A stretch of DNA of 64,000 nucleotides from Antitrichia curtipendula (Eukaryota > Streptophyta > Bryopsida > Hypnales > Leucodontaceae): the NCBI GenBank assembly GCA_951230915.1, contig OX579635.1, forward strand, positions 29,698,001 through 29,762,000. The letters run 5' to 3'. Within the stretch, counting starts at the first letter, position 1, and the number at the start of each line of letters is the position of its first letter. A program made the position numbers and the translations under genes. Of the stretch, positions 1 to 11,288 are shown one piece after another. The notes below the pieces were generated by a model, which ran no database searches, was not told where the DNA came from, and saw nothing but the letters and a program-made list of their open reading frames with translations.

Positions 1-468
1 ATCGGGATTTGCATTTTTAAATTCCATGAACAAATTGTTATCAAATTAGCATTTTGAATCATTCTCTACTTCTTTGTTCTTATTATATTTTTCCTATATG
101 TTGTGCAATTCCAAATGATTTGAAATTTTGCGACCATTTAGCCAACTTTCTTTATAGAAGGAATCTAAAGAGTAACCACCATTTGGGACATTTTTCTATA
201 CAAATGTGACCTTTTGAAGTGCAGCTATCCGTTTTTTCGATGGGCTCAAAATAGTATAGTTGTCACTTCAAAGTTCAAACGCTAATATCTTGCAATCTCC
301 AGGGCAAAAATTTCTGAAACTTTTTCCACATCTTCTCATATAAAGCATACTACAAGATCCTATAGTTACACGTCTCTAAAAATGATTTTTTCTAAAATTT
401 GGTACTTGTCCTAAACATGGCACTTTTGGAGCAGTTTTGGTAGAAATATAGTCCAAATCATTTAGGGG
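1..468 (+). mobile_element. TTAA-flanked MITE, family A, 3' part (cut by window edge)
   Basis: The right half of a family A element, matching the complete copies at 13209-14134 and 20670-21613 in order. It carries the stretch with GTGCAGCT (220-226 area), the ATATCTTGCAATC word and the ACAAGATCCTA word, and ends TTTAGGGG immediately before TTAA at 469-472. The left end lies outside the window. It has no coding capacity, so it would depend on a transposase elsewhere. Confidence 0.7.
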
Positions 469-472
469 TTAA

Positions 473-837
473 GGGGTTCATTTTTTAGAAGTGACATATA
501 TTCAAATGTGCAAATTCATATTCATGTACATTAATGATCAAACATGAGGCACATGCAATTGACTTGTCTTCCAACTTGATAATATTGAAAATGCATAGAA
601 TCCTTCTTATATATATATATGTATATATGTTTATATGTTTGTATATATTTATATATGTGTAGGAAAGTACATAGGCTTACAACAATCGCTTAATATCCAA
701 ATCAGGAAAAAAATCATCTTGTCCTTCTCTTCTCATTTCTTCTTCTCAGATTCAAGCTGAAATGTTGCCTTCCATTCTTCCCGCTTCAAAAATGGCTTAG
801 GTCATATTCACCCCAATTGTTCACCAATCAAGTCTTC
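473..837. other. Intergenic AT-rich spacer with TA-rich microsatellite
   Basis: Spacer between two TTAA elements. It holds an imperfect (TA/TG)n tract at about 609-660. I see no coding signal. Confidence 0.6.
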
Positions 838-841
838 TTAA

Positions 842-2148
842 CCCCTAAAGGTCAAAGACTATGTTTTCACCAAAATCGTTCCAAAACTGCCATTTCTAAT
901 ACAAGTACCAAATTTTAGGAAAAAAACATTTTAGGAAAAATGTAACCGTAGGATCTTGTATCAAACTAGTTTGAAAAGTTGTAGAAAAAATTTCAGAAAT
1001 TTACACCATATAGATTGCAAGATAATAGTGTTTAAATTGACAAAAATCCTTTTTTGGTCCATGCAAAACTCCGGGCAGCTGCACTTCACAAGGTCACATT
1101 TGTATGAAAAAATGTCCAAAATGATGGTTATTCTTTGGATTCATTCTTCAAGGCAAGTTGGATACATGCTTAAAAATTTCAGATCATTTGGAATTGAAAA
1201 ACATATAGGAAAAAAATAGTAAGTAGAAAGAGGTAGAGAATGTTCAAAACACTAAATTGTTAAGAATTTAAATAAGGAATTGAAAAATGCCAATCCCAAT
1301 GGTTGTAATGTTGTAATAAACAATCTACACCCAATGTTTGTTTGTTTTTTCAAAAATATTGAACATTGAGTTAAGTAAAGGACTTCAAAGTTTATTTTAG
1401 AGTAGAGATTCCATAACCACCCTCAAACTAAAACTCCTCATAATTTTCATCTCATTAATCAAAATGGAATGATTAAAAGCTTCCCGCGTATATATATATC
1501 TAAAGAACCAATGTCAAATTTTAATTTCTCATAAATTAGATTTTTTTCTCTACATGGAAAGCTTTGAATCATTTCATTTGAATTTTTTATGTGAAAGTTA
1601 TGGACAATCTTTTTTGAAGGGCAATTAGAGCATTTTACTGCAAAAAAAACTTATAAGATTCATTTTGGAATGCAATTTTTACAATTAAAAATAAATAAAA
1701 ATTCCACATAGTTTAGTTGTCCTGCTAGAACAATCTCACCATTGGGATTAATGCATTTTAATTCTATTTTAGAGATATTAATAATTTAGATTTTCTTCTA
1801 TCTCATACCTACTTCTATTTAATAGTTTTTTAAAGTATGAAAATTAAATTTTTTTGAATTTTGTTTTTCCTAGACTCTCAATTCAATTCTCCACCATAAA
1901 AATTTAAAGCTCAAAACTTTGTAGTGCAAAAAACTAAAGTTTATAAGGTTCAAAGTCAAATAATCTAGTCTCGCAATTTGTGCGGTCAAAAATTTTGAAA
2001 TTTTTTACACACATTCTCATACTAGTTAGATGTAAGATCCTACGGTTAGATGTGCAAAAAAAATAATTTTCAAATTTTTTACTCTTTGCTATAGAAATGA
2101 CAGTTTTGAGTGTTTTTGGGCAGAAAAAAGGTCTTAGTCCTATAGGGG
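842..2148. mobile_element. Composite TTAA-flanked element (family A reversed joined to family B)
   Basis: TTAA at 838-841 is followed by CCCCTAAAGGTC, and TATAGGGG is followed by TTAA at 2149-2152. From 842 to about 1500 the sequence is the reverse complement of the 3' two thirds of family A. From about 1505 to 2148 it follows family B (complete copy 41671-42584) in forward orientation. The join falls in a segment both families share, around the GGAAAGCTTT word. Both outer ends are therefore 3' ends. It may have arisen by recombination between two neighbouring elements. No ORF of note. Confidence 0.65.
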
Positions 2149-3495
2149 TTAAAGGTTAAATTGATAGCTGAGTAATTAGAAATTAGTGACAAAGTTTTTA
2201 AATATCGACTATTGGTCAAATTTCATTTGTCTATAACTTTTTCTAAGAAAGTCAAAAGTTTAAGTGTCTAATTTTTTTTAAAGTTAATTTTAGTATCCAT
2301 GGAAAAAAAATTTTAACCCAAAAATAATAATCTAGAAACAAAAGTCCAAAGTAATAATTAAAAAATAGGAAGTTAATTTAAATCTTTTGAAAATAAATAA
2401 GGAATAAATTAGAATTGGAATCCATTAAATGTTTTTTAAGGCCTAAACAAGACCACGAGTTTTTGAATTGTGCCAAGGAACTTGGAGACTTTGTCTCATT
2501 AGTAGTCTAACATGGTCGAGAGATTGCCACGCCAGATACTATTATTTTTTTATTTTATTTTTTATTTTGAAATATTTAAAATATTATTTATTTATTTATT
2601 ATTTTGACAACAATGCACCAATTCCCAAGAAAGGGAATAGCCTTGAAACGGTCTTCTAGAAGCCTCAACTCTCTTCTAATGATTTAACATATTTTTGAAG
2701 GATTCCAAAATAATTTGCCCTTAGGAAATAGATCAACATTGAAGGACATAGGTAAGGATGAATTTAGACTTAGTTTAGAGTAGATTTGGATGAAACTCAT
2801 AAGTATTGAAGCAGTTTCCTTAAAATTCAAAACTTAGAAATTATAATTAAGCCTAAGCTCAATCCCATAATCCAAAATAACTTAACATCAATAGATTGAT
2901 AGAAATCAACAAATGAAGTTTTATAATATAGATTAAAAGCCAAATTTCATTCTCAGATAACTCCCAAAGGGAAATTCCGATTAGAATAAACTTTATCATT
3001 TTAAAAAGGGCACAAAAAACTCTACAACTGTGAGTGTTTTAATCTCCTCTCCTTCAGAGGTAAAACGTGCACACAGATTCTAGCGGCATGAAAAGTAATT
3101 TCTAGGGGATGAAATCAATGTAGTGTTCTTTGGCCTTCCAAGCAATGGACACTTTGTTATGTTGGTTTTGATCTAATCTAAGTAATTCAAAACACACTAA
3201 TGATTAAAGAATTAGGACTTTATGGTTAGTTGAATGCAAGTAATTATCTATCTAAGCCAGAATCTATTCTAAGTGAATCTAAGTATGGGGATTTAAATGA
3301 TTAATTAGTTGTACCAATGGATTTTTGAGAGAACCTAATTTTGAACTATTTTAAGAATTTGCATTCAAACTTAATCCAAATTTATCCACCCCTTATTCCT
3401 TTCGAAATTGAAGTAATTTTGAAAGTAAGAGGTGGTTAGGAGTCTTCAAAAAGTTTTCTAAAGATTATAGTTTCAAAAGATTCCTTAATTGTTCC
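2149..3495. other. AT-rich intergenic DNA
   Basis: Spacer between the composite element and the next TTAA element. A T-rich low-complexity block lies at 2540-2605. I see no gene, structured RNA or recognisable transposon. Confidence 0.5.
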
Positions 3496-3499
3496 TTAA

Positions 3500-4379
3500 C
3501 CCTTTAGTGACCGTGGTTGATTTGGGGGGCGGGCGTAGTTTTTCAAGAAAGTGAACTTTGTGGCCACTCTAAAGATGTAGTCTTAGATCAAACGGTATAA
3601 GGTGTTTCCATAAGGGAGATTCTTCAATTTAACAAAAAATCAAACTCATCCAACGGTACAAATCTCTATAAATAAGATAGAAGGTTCATTAATGAACCTT
3701 TTAAGGGCTAAAATTGAATTTTGGGGAGGTGAAACATCTTTTAATATTTTTTAGTAAATTTTCCACAAAAGACAAGTAGAATAGGCATCTAATCCAAGTC
3801 GTTTCATATTTTTTCAAGCTTTGTGAAATTAGTTACAAATTTTTGAAGTTCACAAAAAATGGTCATCTGTGGTCATCAATGCAAATACCCTTCTAAAATG
3901 TGCAGATTTGGTACACTGAAGAAAGTGAAATGTACCTCTACATCATGTTTGCTTCTAGAGTCTTGTTGGAGTTTGAGTTGCTTTCCTTAATTCTCAAAAA
4001 TCAATGATTTGAATGACCCTTTAGAATTTGCAATACATAAATACCAATGCATAAGTTTACTTTGGGCATTCATGAGATTACAAAAAAACACTTATGCCTT
4101 GTCAAGACATCAAGTTACAAAAAAATCTCACAATTTGGTTGACATTTTTTTGTATTTTTGTTGAATACTTTCCATTTGAATGTCCAGGCCATTTGAGTTT
4201 ACAACTTCATAGCTAATTCATCAATGCTCCAAGTCCCTTAAAATTAGTTTTGTTTGAAGCGCATGAAGACACTCTAATTGTGTTACTCTTTTAGTTTTTT
4301 GTGATCAAATGTATTTTGAATAGCATCAGACCAAGAGTCCCAAAATCGACCACAAAGTGGTCGACCGGTCACTAAAGGG
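3500..4379. mobile_element. TTAA-flanked MITE, family C, with 14-bp perfect TIR
   Basis: Begins CCCTTTAGTGACCG right after TTAA (3496-3499) and ends CGGTCACTAAAGGG right before TTAA (4380-4383). The 14-bp terminal inverted repeats are perfect. The 880-bp interior has no ORF and does not resemble families A or B. TTAA duplication plus CCC termini is the piggyBac signature; no transposase is encoded, so the assignment rests on the ends alone. Confidence 0.8.
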
Positions 4380-4549
4380 TTAAGAATATTTCTAATTGTT
4401 ATTAGATGGATTCCAATTCTAAGTTACTAATCTAAGTTTAATGATTTGTAAATTCTAACTAGCTATCGGGATTCTTAATTGTTAATTTTGGTTTTTAAAT
4501 CTAATCTAAAGAATGAAAAGAAAAGTCAAATGAGTGTTGGAAATCATAC

Positions 4550-4621
4550 CTTGGTATTGAAAACGTCAACAGTTCCGTTGTCGCAATACACGAACATGAT
4601 CGTCTCCTCGTGGTCCTCCAT
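4550..4621 (-). other. Possible small exon, product unknown
   Basis: On the minus strand an ATG (4621-4619) opens a 24-codon frame with strongly GC-ending codons (GAG GAC CAC GAG GAG ACG ATC). It ends exactly at a good donor site, AAG|GTATGA. The encoded peptide begins MEDHEETIMFVYCDNG. An in-frame stop lies just upstream, so this would be a first coding exon or a remnant. I could not find a matching downstream exon, so it may be a decayed piece. Confidence 0.25.
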
Positions 4622-5896
4622 CACCTTTCATGAATCACGCCATTTTGGTTAAATTTGAGTCAATTGTTGTTAAGTTGTAATTCTAAAACCTATCTAAAAG
4701 TCAAGTTTTGTTAGTTTTGGCAATTGGAAATAATCCTTTGGTTTAAATGATAAATTTAATTCATTTTCCCAAGTTTTCAATGAATAGTAGTTTTATTCGA
4801 TTGCCAATTGTTTAATAGTTATTTTGTTAAATATTCCAAGATATTAGTTGTTGTTTGTTTTTATTGTTTTGGCTTATTAAGCCTACTAAAACAAATCCCC
4901 AAACTACAAACAAACAACTAATTTGGCTTTGGAATCCTAATTAATGACTAAAACCAAACGGATGAATAGTATTCTACTAAAATAATCAAAAACAATGAAA
5001 AACAAATCTATCGATGAATAGTAGAAAGAATAAACCGAATAAACAATACCAAAACAATTAGTTGATGAATAGTTAGATTCTCACCTTAATTGTATTTTAA
5101 TTCGTCAATTCCTTCACGTGTTGAAATCCTTCCTTCTTCTTCTTCTTCCAATTGTTGTTTTGTTGTTGTTGAATTCTTGGCTATGGTGTCGGAGAGATTT
5201 GTGAGGTTGGATAGGACCTTTGTTGTTCAATTTTTCTCCCAAAAATTAAAAGTTTTTTTGTGCATGGCAACAACCGCCTATGCTTTGATTTTGGTTATGT
5301 GAGTGGTTGGTTTCTTTGAGCCCCTTTTTCTTCCGAAACCTCTTGGACTCCTAGATTCAAAGACCAACAGAGACCCCAACAAGACCCCGACTGCACCAGA
5401 GAGAACCCCCGACTACCTGCGACCTCGTTGCGACCTGCCTGCGACTCGCTGCGACCTACCTGCGACTGCCTGTGACCTTGCTTTCGATGCCCGACTGCAG
5501 CCTTGCATTTTGGGATTTTTAAACCCTCAATTCTGAAATTGACAAAGATTAAGGGATAACTGATCTTTTGATTGGTTTCCCAAACTAAAAAAACAACTAA
5601 CTTTTGATTAATCAAAGAGGACGAGAATTCTTCCTTTAAGTAAAAGGTTAATTTGATTCTAATAGTTTTTTGGAGTGAATTCTTCTAAATTAAAAAGAAC
5701 CTTCCAATTCTTAATAATTTTGATGAACTATGACAACTAACAATTTCCAAATGGTCTCTTAAAAGGGTTCCAACACTTAAATTCTTAACTTTTCCTAAGA
5801 AGTGTTAAGTTTCTAAAGTCAAAGCTCCGCCGTGCGGGAGCAACCCAGGACAAACGAAGCTTCTCAAGCCAATTTAAGTATTTCGATAGTTAGATT

Positions 5897-6060
5897 CTAA
5901 AGGAGGTACACATGACAGTGTTTAACCAAACATTAGAAACGAATCTTCCAAAATTTCGAATCAAAGTAAGCTTTTAATCGCTAAAGGAGGTACACATGAA
6001 AGTGTTTAACCGAACATTAGCAACTAAATTCTCAAATTTTGTTATACAACAAACTTTGAA
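5897..6060. repeat. 84-bp tandem duplication
   Basis: Two consecutive copies start at 5897 and 5981 with CTAAAGGAGGTACACATG, followed by a near-identical continuation (AGTGTTTAACC). The second copy diverges toward its end. No coding role is visible. Confidence 0.6.
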
Positions 6061-6465
6061 TGGGAAATTAGTCTAAAACACTTTTGGCAAAGTCAAGCTT
6101 CGCCGCTTTAAGTATTTTAGTACCAAATACAGTTCACGTACTACAATGGATTAGTATTCAAGTAATTTTAAGCAAAGAATCAAATTTTGGGATTTTCGAC
6201 CTCCAAATTCAAACAAGAAAGCAATAGGTTTTGAAGGGACCCTCTAGTCCTTCAAAACACAAGGGAAATAGCGAAAAATGCAAAGAAATAAAAGGAAATA
6301 GCCAATTTTTGGCTTAAAAGTGCTCCAACAACGTGTTGATAGCACAGCAGAGCAACAACAAGGAAATGAAAATGAGCATGAGTTTTGGGAAAAGAAAATG
6401 AGGGTTGGTCTGACAACGTATCAATACCAAGAAAAATGAGGGTACCGACAACCTCAAGGGGAGGC

Positions 6466-6474
6466 CTTTTATAC
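6466..6474 (-). promoter_or_regulatory. TATA box-like sequence
   Basis: The minus strand reads TATAAAAGG in a GC-rich context (CTCGAG before, CCTCCCC after). This would fit a core promoter firing toward lower coordinates. No clear gene follows, so it may belong to a worn retroelement LTR or be fortuitous. Confidence 0.25.
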
Positions 6475-8965
6475 TCGAGCCAAGCCCTCCCCGGTAAGTT
6501 GTTGGTTAAAAAACGTTTAACTAACTACCTAATTAAATTCTAAACTACTATGAGATATTTCGCATTTAATCTTTGTTTAATAGGAAGGAAGGTCCTCAAG
6601 CAAGTTCCTTAGAGGCTCTAATTAGCCTTGGAATCTTGCCTAAATCAAACCCTTGATTTTCCCCAAAGATTTTATGAAAATAACCCTAATTAACCTAGAT
6701 ATTTTGCAATTTAATCCTAGGTCAATTCCCAATATTCTTAGTTTAATCTAAATTGGCTTTTAAAGGAAAGATTTGACATCTTAACTAAATCCAATCTTCA
6801 ATTTTCACCAAGATATTTTGTTAATTAACCTTGAATTACTGCTAATTACTCTAAAAAAGTCAAACTAAGAGCTGGCCCTGTCTATCTTTTAGGGAAAAAC
6901 TCCAAATTGAAAACCAATTGCGCCATCGCGTTTGGAAGACCCCAATTAGTCTAGGGGATCCCCTACCCCCTTCTTCTAGGTTGTAAATATTCGTAAAAAA
7001 CACTAACGGTAATTCTGGAGAAAAGTCAAAATCCCAACTAATGGAATTTGAGTTTCCGAGGAAACTAACTGGCTAGGGTTGCCTGGAAGGTTTGTGAGAG
7101 TAAGAAAACATTCCTTGTTTGCGACATTCGGACACCGCTAGCTCCTGGCTCGCCGGTCAACCCGCCGTCGTGTTGTAAATTCTTGTTAAATTTGATGTCG
7201 TTGCCGATTCGGGTACTTTTGACTATCAGAAAGTCTTCAAACTTGACAGGTCGCTTATCTAAAACATAAAACTCTAATCTAATTTTTAGTGAGATTTTAT
7301 CGCACTCTAGGTAATTTCTAGGAAATTACCATCAATTTCAAAGGCGATTGACTTCCCATGGAGTCATCGAGTTTTGTAAAATTCCGAAACTTTTGGGCAA
7401 TCTTTTGGGAAGTGTCCAAAGGCCAAGGGCAAAACCAAACCTCCAATAAGGATGCTAATTTTAGCAATTCCTTAATAATTTCCGCTCGGAGGGGAAATTA
7501 TTCTGGTACCGGGGTTGTTGTGGATGATTAGCTCCGCTGTTGATCTCTTGGCATGCTTTTATCCTAAAAGCATCTTTCTGTAAGCTCCAATCACCTTGCC
7601 CTTCTTCTACTTTGCATTCTGATTCATATTCTTCAACATTTATAGATCTTCATGTAACTAGTTCATATTCTATATGAATTGGATCAAGATACTTCTAAAC
7701 CTTGATATAGACTCTTGCACTTTAGCCAGGATGTCACATGTATTCACATGTCAAGTGTTACATGGACAAGACACTAGAATTGGCTAACTCTCTCACTTCC
7801 TCACATCTCTCTAACACGTTAATATGGACTCTAAGACACTGAACTTAAGACATAAACATAGAAAAGCAGAGTATTTTGTGCTTTCCATGAATTTAGAAAG
7901 GTTCTCACTAATCTGGTAGGGACTTCTACCAAACTCCTCTCAACTACTAATCCATGCTATTTTGCATGAATTAACACCAAAAACTAACAGTAAATTGCGA
8001 AAAATAAATCTAGAGCTTCAAGTGCTAACTTGAGGGCTCACAACAACTTAGGCTAGATGGAATTTAGGCTTGATAAACCTTTGTTGGTCCCTAGTTTTGT
8101 CTTGTCTAAGTCAAAACCAATTGATATTACTAATTTTTAATTGCATTATTTTAGAAATTGCACTTAGGTCATTTAAGAAGTAGAAAAATACATCTACCCA
8201 TTGCTTGAAAGGCACAATTGGACAATGCTTGGACACCCACTTAGGAATTCATTGACAACAACGACACTCTAGTTGTGCATTTAATCCTAAGGGTGAGGAT
8301 AAAACGTTCATACGGATATTTAAAAATAATAAATTAATTTTTATTTGTGACCTTATCATTCTTTTTGGCCACCATCTTAGCAATGACCACACAATATTCA
8401 ACAAAGAGACAACAAAGAGGTACTAGGAAAGAAACTCAATGAGTCTTTACAATAGCGAGGAGCTTCAACCAATTAATTTCTATTATTTTAGTTAGTTTTT
8501 GAAATTCAAGGCATTGTTTGGAAGAGTTTATAAATAATTGTGCATAATGGATAGCAAGTGTCTAATGGCACCAAAAATTGCGGAGGATGACTAAGCTTCG
8601 AATGCCAAATTATTTGAATGAGACATGTAATAGTGTTGAAGATGTTAATCAAGAGGTGAATGGTGACAACATGTCCTATGCTAGAAAAGCAATGATTCGT
8701 TGTGGCTTGGCATTAAGACTTGATGGATCTTGGAGTATAGGACAATTGTTTCCACATCTTCAAGAGATAATTGCAAAACCTTTGTAATAATTTCAAGGGT
8801 AAGAACTGCCTAATTTCAATAGGGCAGTTTAAAAATCCTTTTTTATATTTTACTATATTTTTCCTTTCATTTTTAGCCTACAACTAGGATTATTATGTTG
8901 TGTTTTTGGTTGTTGCTATATTTAGCAACTTATACATACACTATAAAAAAATTCAGCATTTCAAC

Positions 8966-9250
8966 ATTTCATTATTTATTTTAGCATTTCAACATTTCAT
9001 TGTCTATTTCAGCAATTCAACATTTCATTATTTATTTTAGCATTTCAACATTTCATTGTCTATTTCAGCAATTCAACATTTCATTATTTATTTTAGCATT
9101 TCAACATTTCATTGTCTATTTCAGCAATTCAACATTTCATTATTTATTTTAGCATTTCAACATTTCATTGTCTATTTCAGCAATTCAACATTTCATTACT
9201 TATTTTAGAATTTCAACATTTCATTGTCTATTTCAGCATTTCATTGCTTA
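8966..9250. repeat. 56-bp minisatellite
   Basis: Five head-to-tail units start at 8966, 9022, 9078, 9134 and 9190, then a shortened tail. Each 56-bp unit is two diverged 28-bp halves built on the word CAACATTTCATT. Units are almost identical, so amplification is recent. The open frame it creates (9112-9345) is a by-product of the repeat and not a gene. Confidence 0.9.
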
Positions 9251-9479
9251 TTTCAACATTTCAAACACCGCTTTTTTCCTACCATTCCAACTTCTATATT
9301 TTCCCATCTAACACTAAATGCACTCTCGTAAAAAATTTGAAATGACCAAATTTTACTACAGAGCTAAAATAGTGTTAGACTGGATAAATAATGTTTTAAC
9401 ACTAACCTTGCAAATTCCAATTAGTGTTATTGTTGACAATTAGTGTAGCCAACACTATTTACCAATTTTAGTAGATCCC

Positions 9480-10440
9480 AAGGTAAAAAGGAGTGCACTT
9501 TACTAGGATTTGCTTTGTGGCTCTTGATCTTACTCTTTAAAATGCGTTGGTACAATGTGCATCAAAACAAAAGCCCCTTTTTGACATGACATCATTATCC
9601 ATGTCTCCCGCTTGGATGAAGGAAGAGATAATCATCTGCATTAAATTATCAACACTTGCACCATCTACAATATACTAGAAAGAGATAATCAAAGGGATGA
9701 GTGAGTAATCTTAATTTTGTATGAATGAATATGGATCCAAGAGCCATTGTCAATTGTGGTCACTTTGTCACAATTCAATGCTAGAAACAAAGAGTCTTCT
9801 TGGATTTGCAGTTACAGTGACTTGTGCATACATGTATAATTGCCATAGCCTTAGCACTAACAACAAGCTAGTGTATCCTTAAGATTTTGGCATATGAAGA
9901 GCGTTGAGGAATTGATATAGAGAGTCAAATTTATGGTACTTGGATATTGGATGGCATGCACATAGAATTTAAAAAATTGTCATCAACTACATAGTTTGTT
10001 TGTTTTACTTTTGAAGAGATATTGTTCATTTGCTCAAAGTCAAAGGTGGATTGACTTACTACAAAGAACTTGATATTTTGAAGCTTTGGAAATGTACCAT
10101 TCACCCTTTTTCATGGCATATCAAATATTGCCTTCTACATGCCCTTGTGTTTAGTAAGTGTGTCTCATTTTGGCCCCAATATTTTTGGTTCATTGTCAAA
10201 AAAATTGTGCAATGTGCACTTCACAAGATGCACTTGTTTTTCGCCAATGCGAATTGGCTCTAGCCACACTAGCTTGGTTGATTACTCTTCTTGAAACTAG
10301 TGAGAGCAATTGTAGTACAACCCAACTTTCTTGTGGAAAGTTGATATCTCTTCAAAATTATTATATATCCAAGTCTACCTTTAGCCTTGTCATCCAAGAT
10401 TTGGATCATGTCATCCTTTAGTGAAAATTACTTCACTTTA
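9480..10440 (-). pseudogene. Decayed hAT-like transposase remnant
   Basis: Minus-strand translation, with frameshifts and stops, yields blocks typical of plant and animal hAT-derived transposase-like proteins of the ZNF862/DUF4371 kind. In order: a segment ending AKAMAIIHVCTS near 9850-9800; VTTIDNGSWIHIHSY near 9760-9722; and IVDGASVDNLMQMIISSF, DNDVMSKRGFCFDAHCTNAF, then RVRSRATKQIL down to about 9490. The matches are recalled patterns, not alignments. Many stops show it is dead. The hAT-type MITE at 10716-11280 lies just upstream on that strand and may have inserted in the same remnant. Confidence 0.45.
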
Positions 10441-10715
10441 TAAAATTCAAAAGTCCCTTCATGGCTCTATTACTAGACCCTTTCTCAAATGTAGAATTAC
10501 TACCACCAAAATTCTTACCAAGTACAATTGTGTCACTAGACACATATGTAGTATTGTAGACACCATCTTTGAAGTCATTACTATTAGATTTTGAGTTCTA
10601 GGGAGCTTCCATCAAGTCACACACCAAGAACAGAGGTTTTGTATTGTTGGCATTTCTCAAACTAATAAAATATTTCTCAATCATGGATGCCATCTTTACT
10701 TTTTGATGGATGCAA

Positions 10716-11280
10716 CTCGGGGAGGTCACTTAGAGTGTCCATTAGAAACCACATGCGATCAAAACTTTGGAACCCCTATTTACTTTTTGAATTTTAAATA
10801 AAATAAAATAAAATAAATATGAATAGATTTTTCTACTTTGAAAGTTTATGTTTTGAATTATTGATATTTTTATTTGTTAATGATAATTAGTTACAAATTT
10901 TTGAAGTAAAAAGATACACTGTAGAACTGAAAAATAACTTTCACACCCCTATATTATATAAGAAAAAATTGTCTAAAAAATAAACAAAAAATTCTGAAAG
11001 AATAACTCTCTATTGAAAGCTCATTTTGAGTTGAATATTGATTCAATGGTCATCTAAATGTGTTCTTTATAATTATTTGAGTTGAAAAACATGCCATTTT
11101 AGCCCATTTTCAACCTCTTCTAGAAATCATTTCATATTTTATTTGAGTTGGAAAATTTGGCAATAGAAACCTATAGTCATTATTAAACAATGCTCAAAAT
11201 TTTAGGTTGAAATTATAGTTTATTAGAAACCACTTGTTCGCACGTGGTTTGTTGTAGTAGAGCTAAGTTACCTCCTTGAG
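10716..11280. mobile_element. hAT-type MITE, copy 1, with 8-bp TSD
   Basis: Flanked by a perfect 8-bp direct repeat GGATGCAA (10708-10715 and 11281-11288). Left end CTCGGGGAGGTCACTTAGAG; the reversed right end is CTCAAGGAGGTAACTTAGCT. An 8-bp duplication with short TIRs is characteristic of hAT elements. The 565-bp interior is non-coding and AT-rich and matches the copy at 44296-44853 over its full length. Confidence 0.85.
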
Positions 11281-11288
11281 GGATGCAA

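Larger units (their letters stand above)
4384..8950. other. Intergenic region with scattered GC-rich islands
   Basis: Mostly AT-rich and non-coding. GC-rich islands stand out at about 4555-4625, 5330-5520 (an imperfect tandem run of CTGCGAC words), 6880-6980, 7090-7260 and 7490-7560. Minus-strand translation of 7120-7260 gives an open stretch with GC-rich third positions, preceded by a TTTTAG acceptor-like site. These could be worn exons of a gene or retroelement. I do not recognise any product and find no convincing start or full reading frame. Confidence 0.35.

Noticed and set aside
5303..5615. Overlapping frames with CDLPATRCDLPAT-type repeats
   Set aside because: Produced by a short GC-rich tandem repeat; open on both strands, no start context or domain.
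5810..6500. Possible LTR retrotransposon long terminal repeat
   Set aside because: No second LTR copy, primer-binding site or polyprotein could be found in the window.
8578..8787. 69-codon frame (MRRMTKLRMPNYLNE)
   Set aside because: No domain recognised, starts at a non-ATG codon, and no coding context around it.
9112..9345. 77-codon frame of ISTFH-like repeats
   Set aside because: A by-product of the 56-bp minisatellite.
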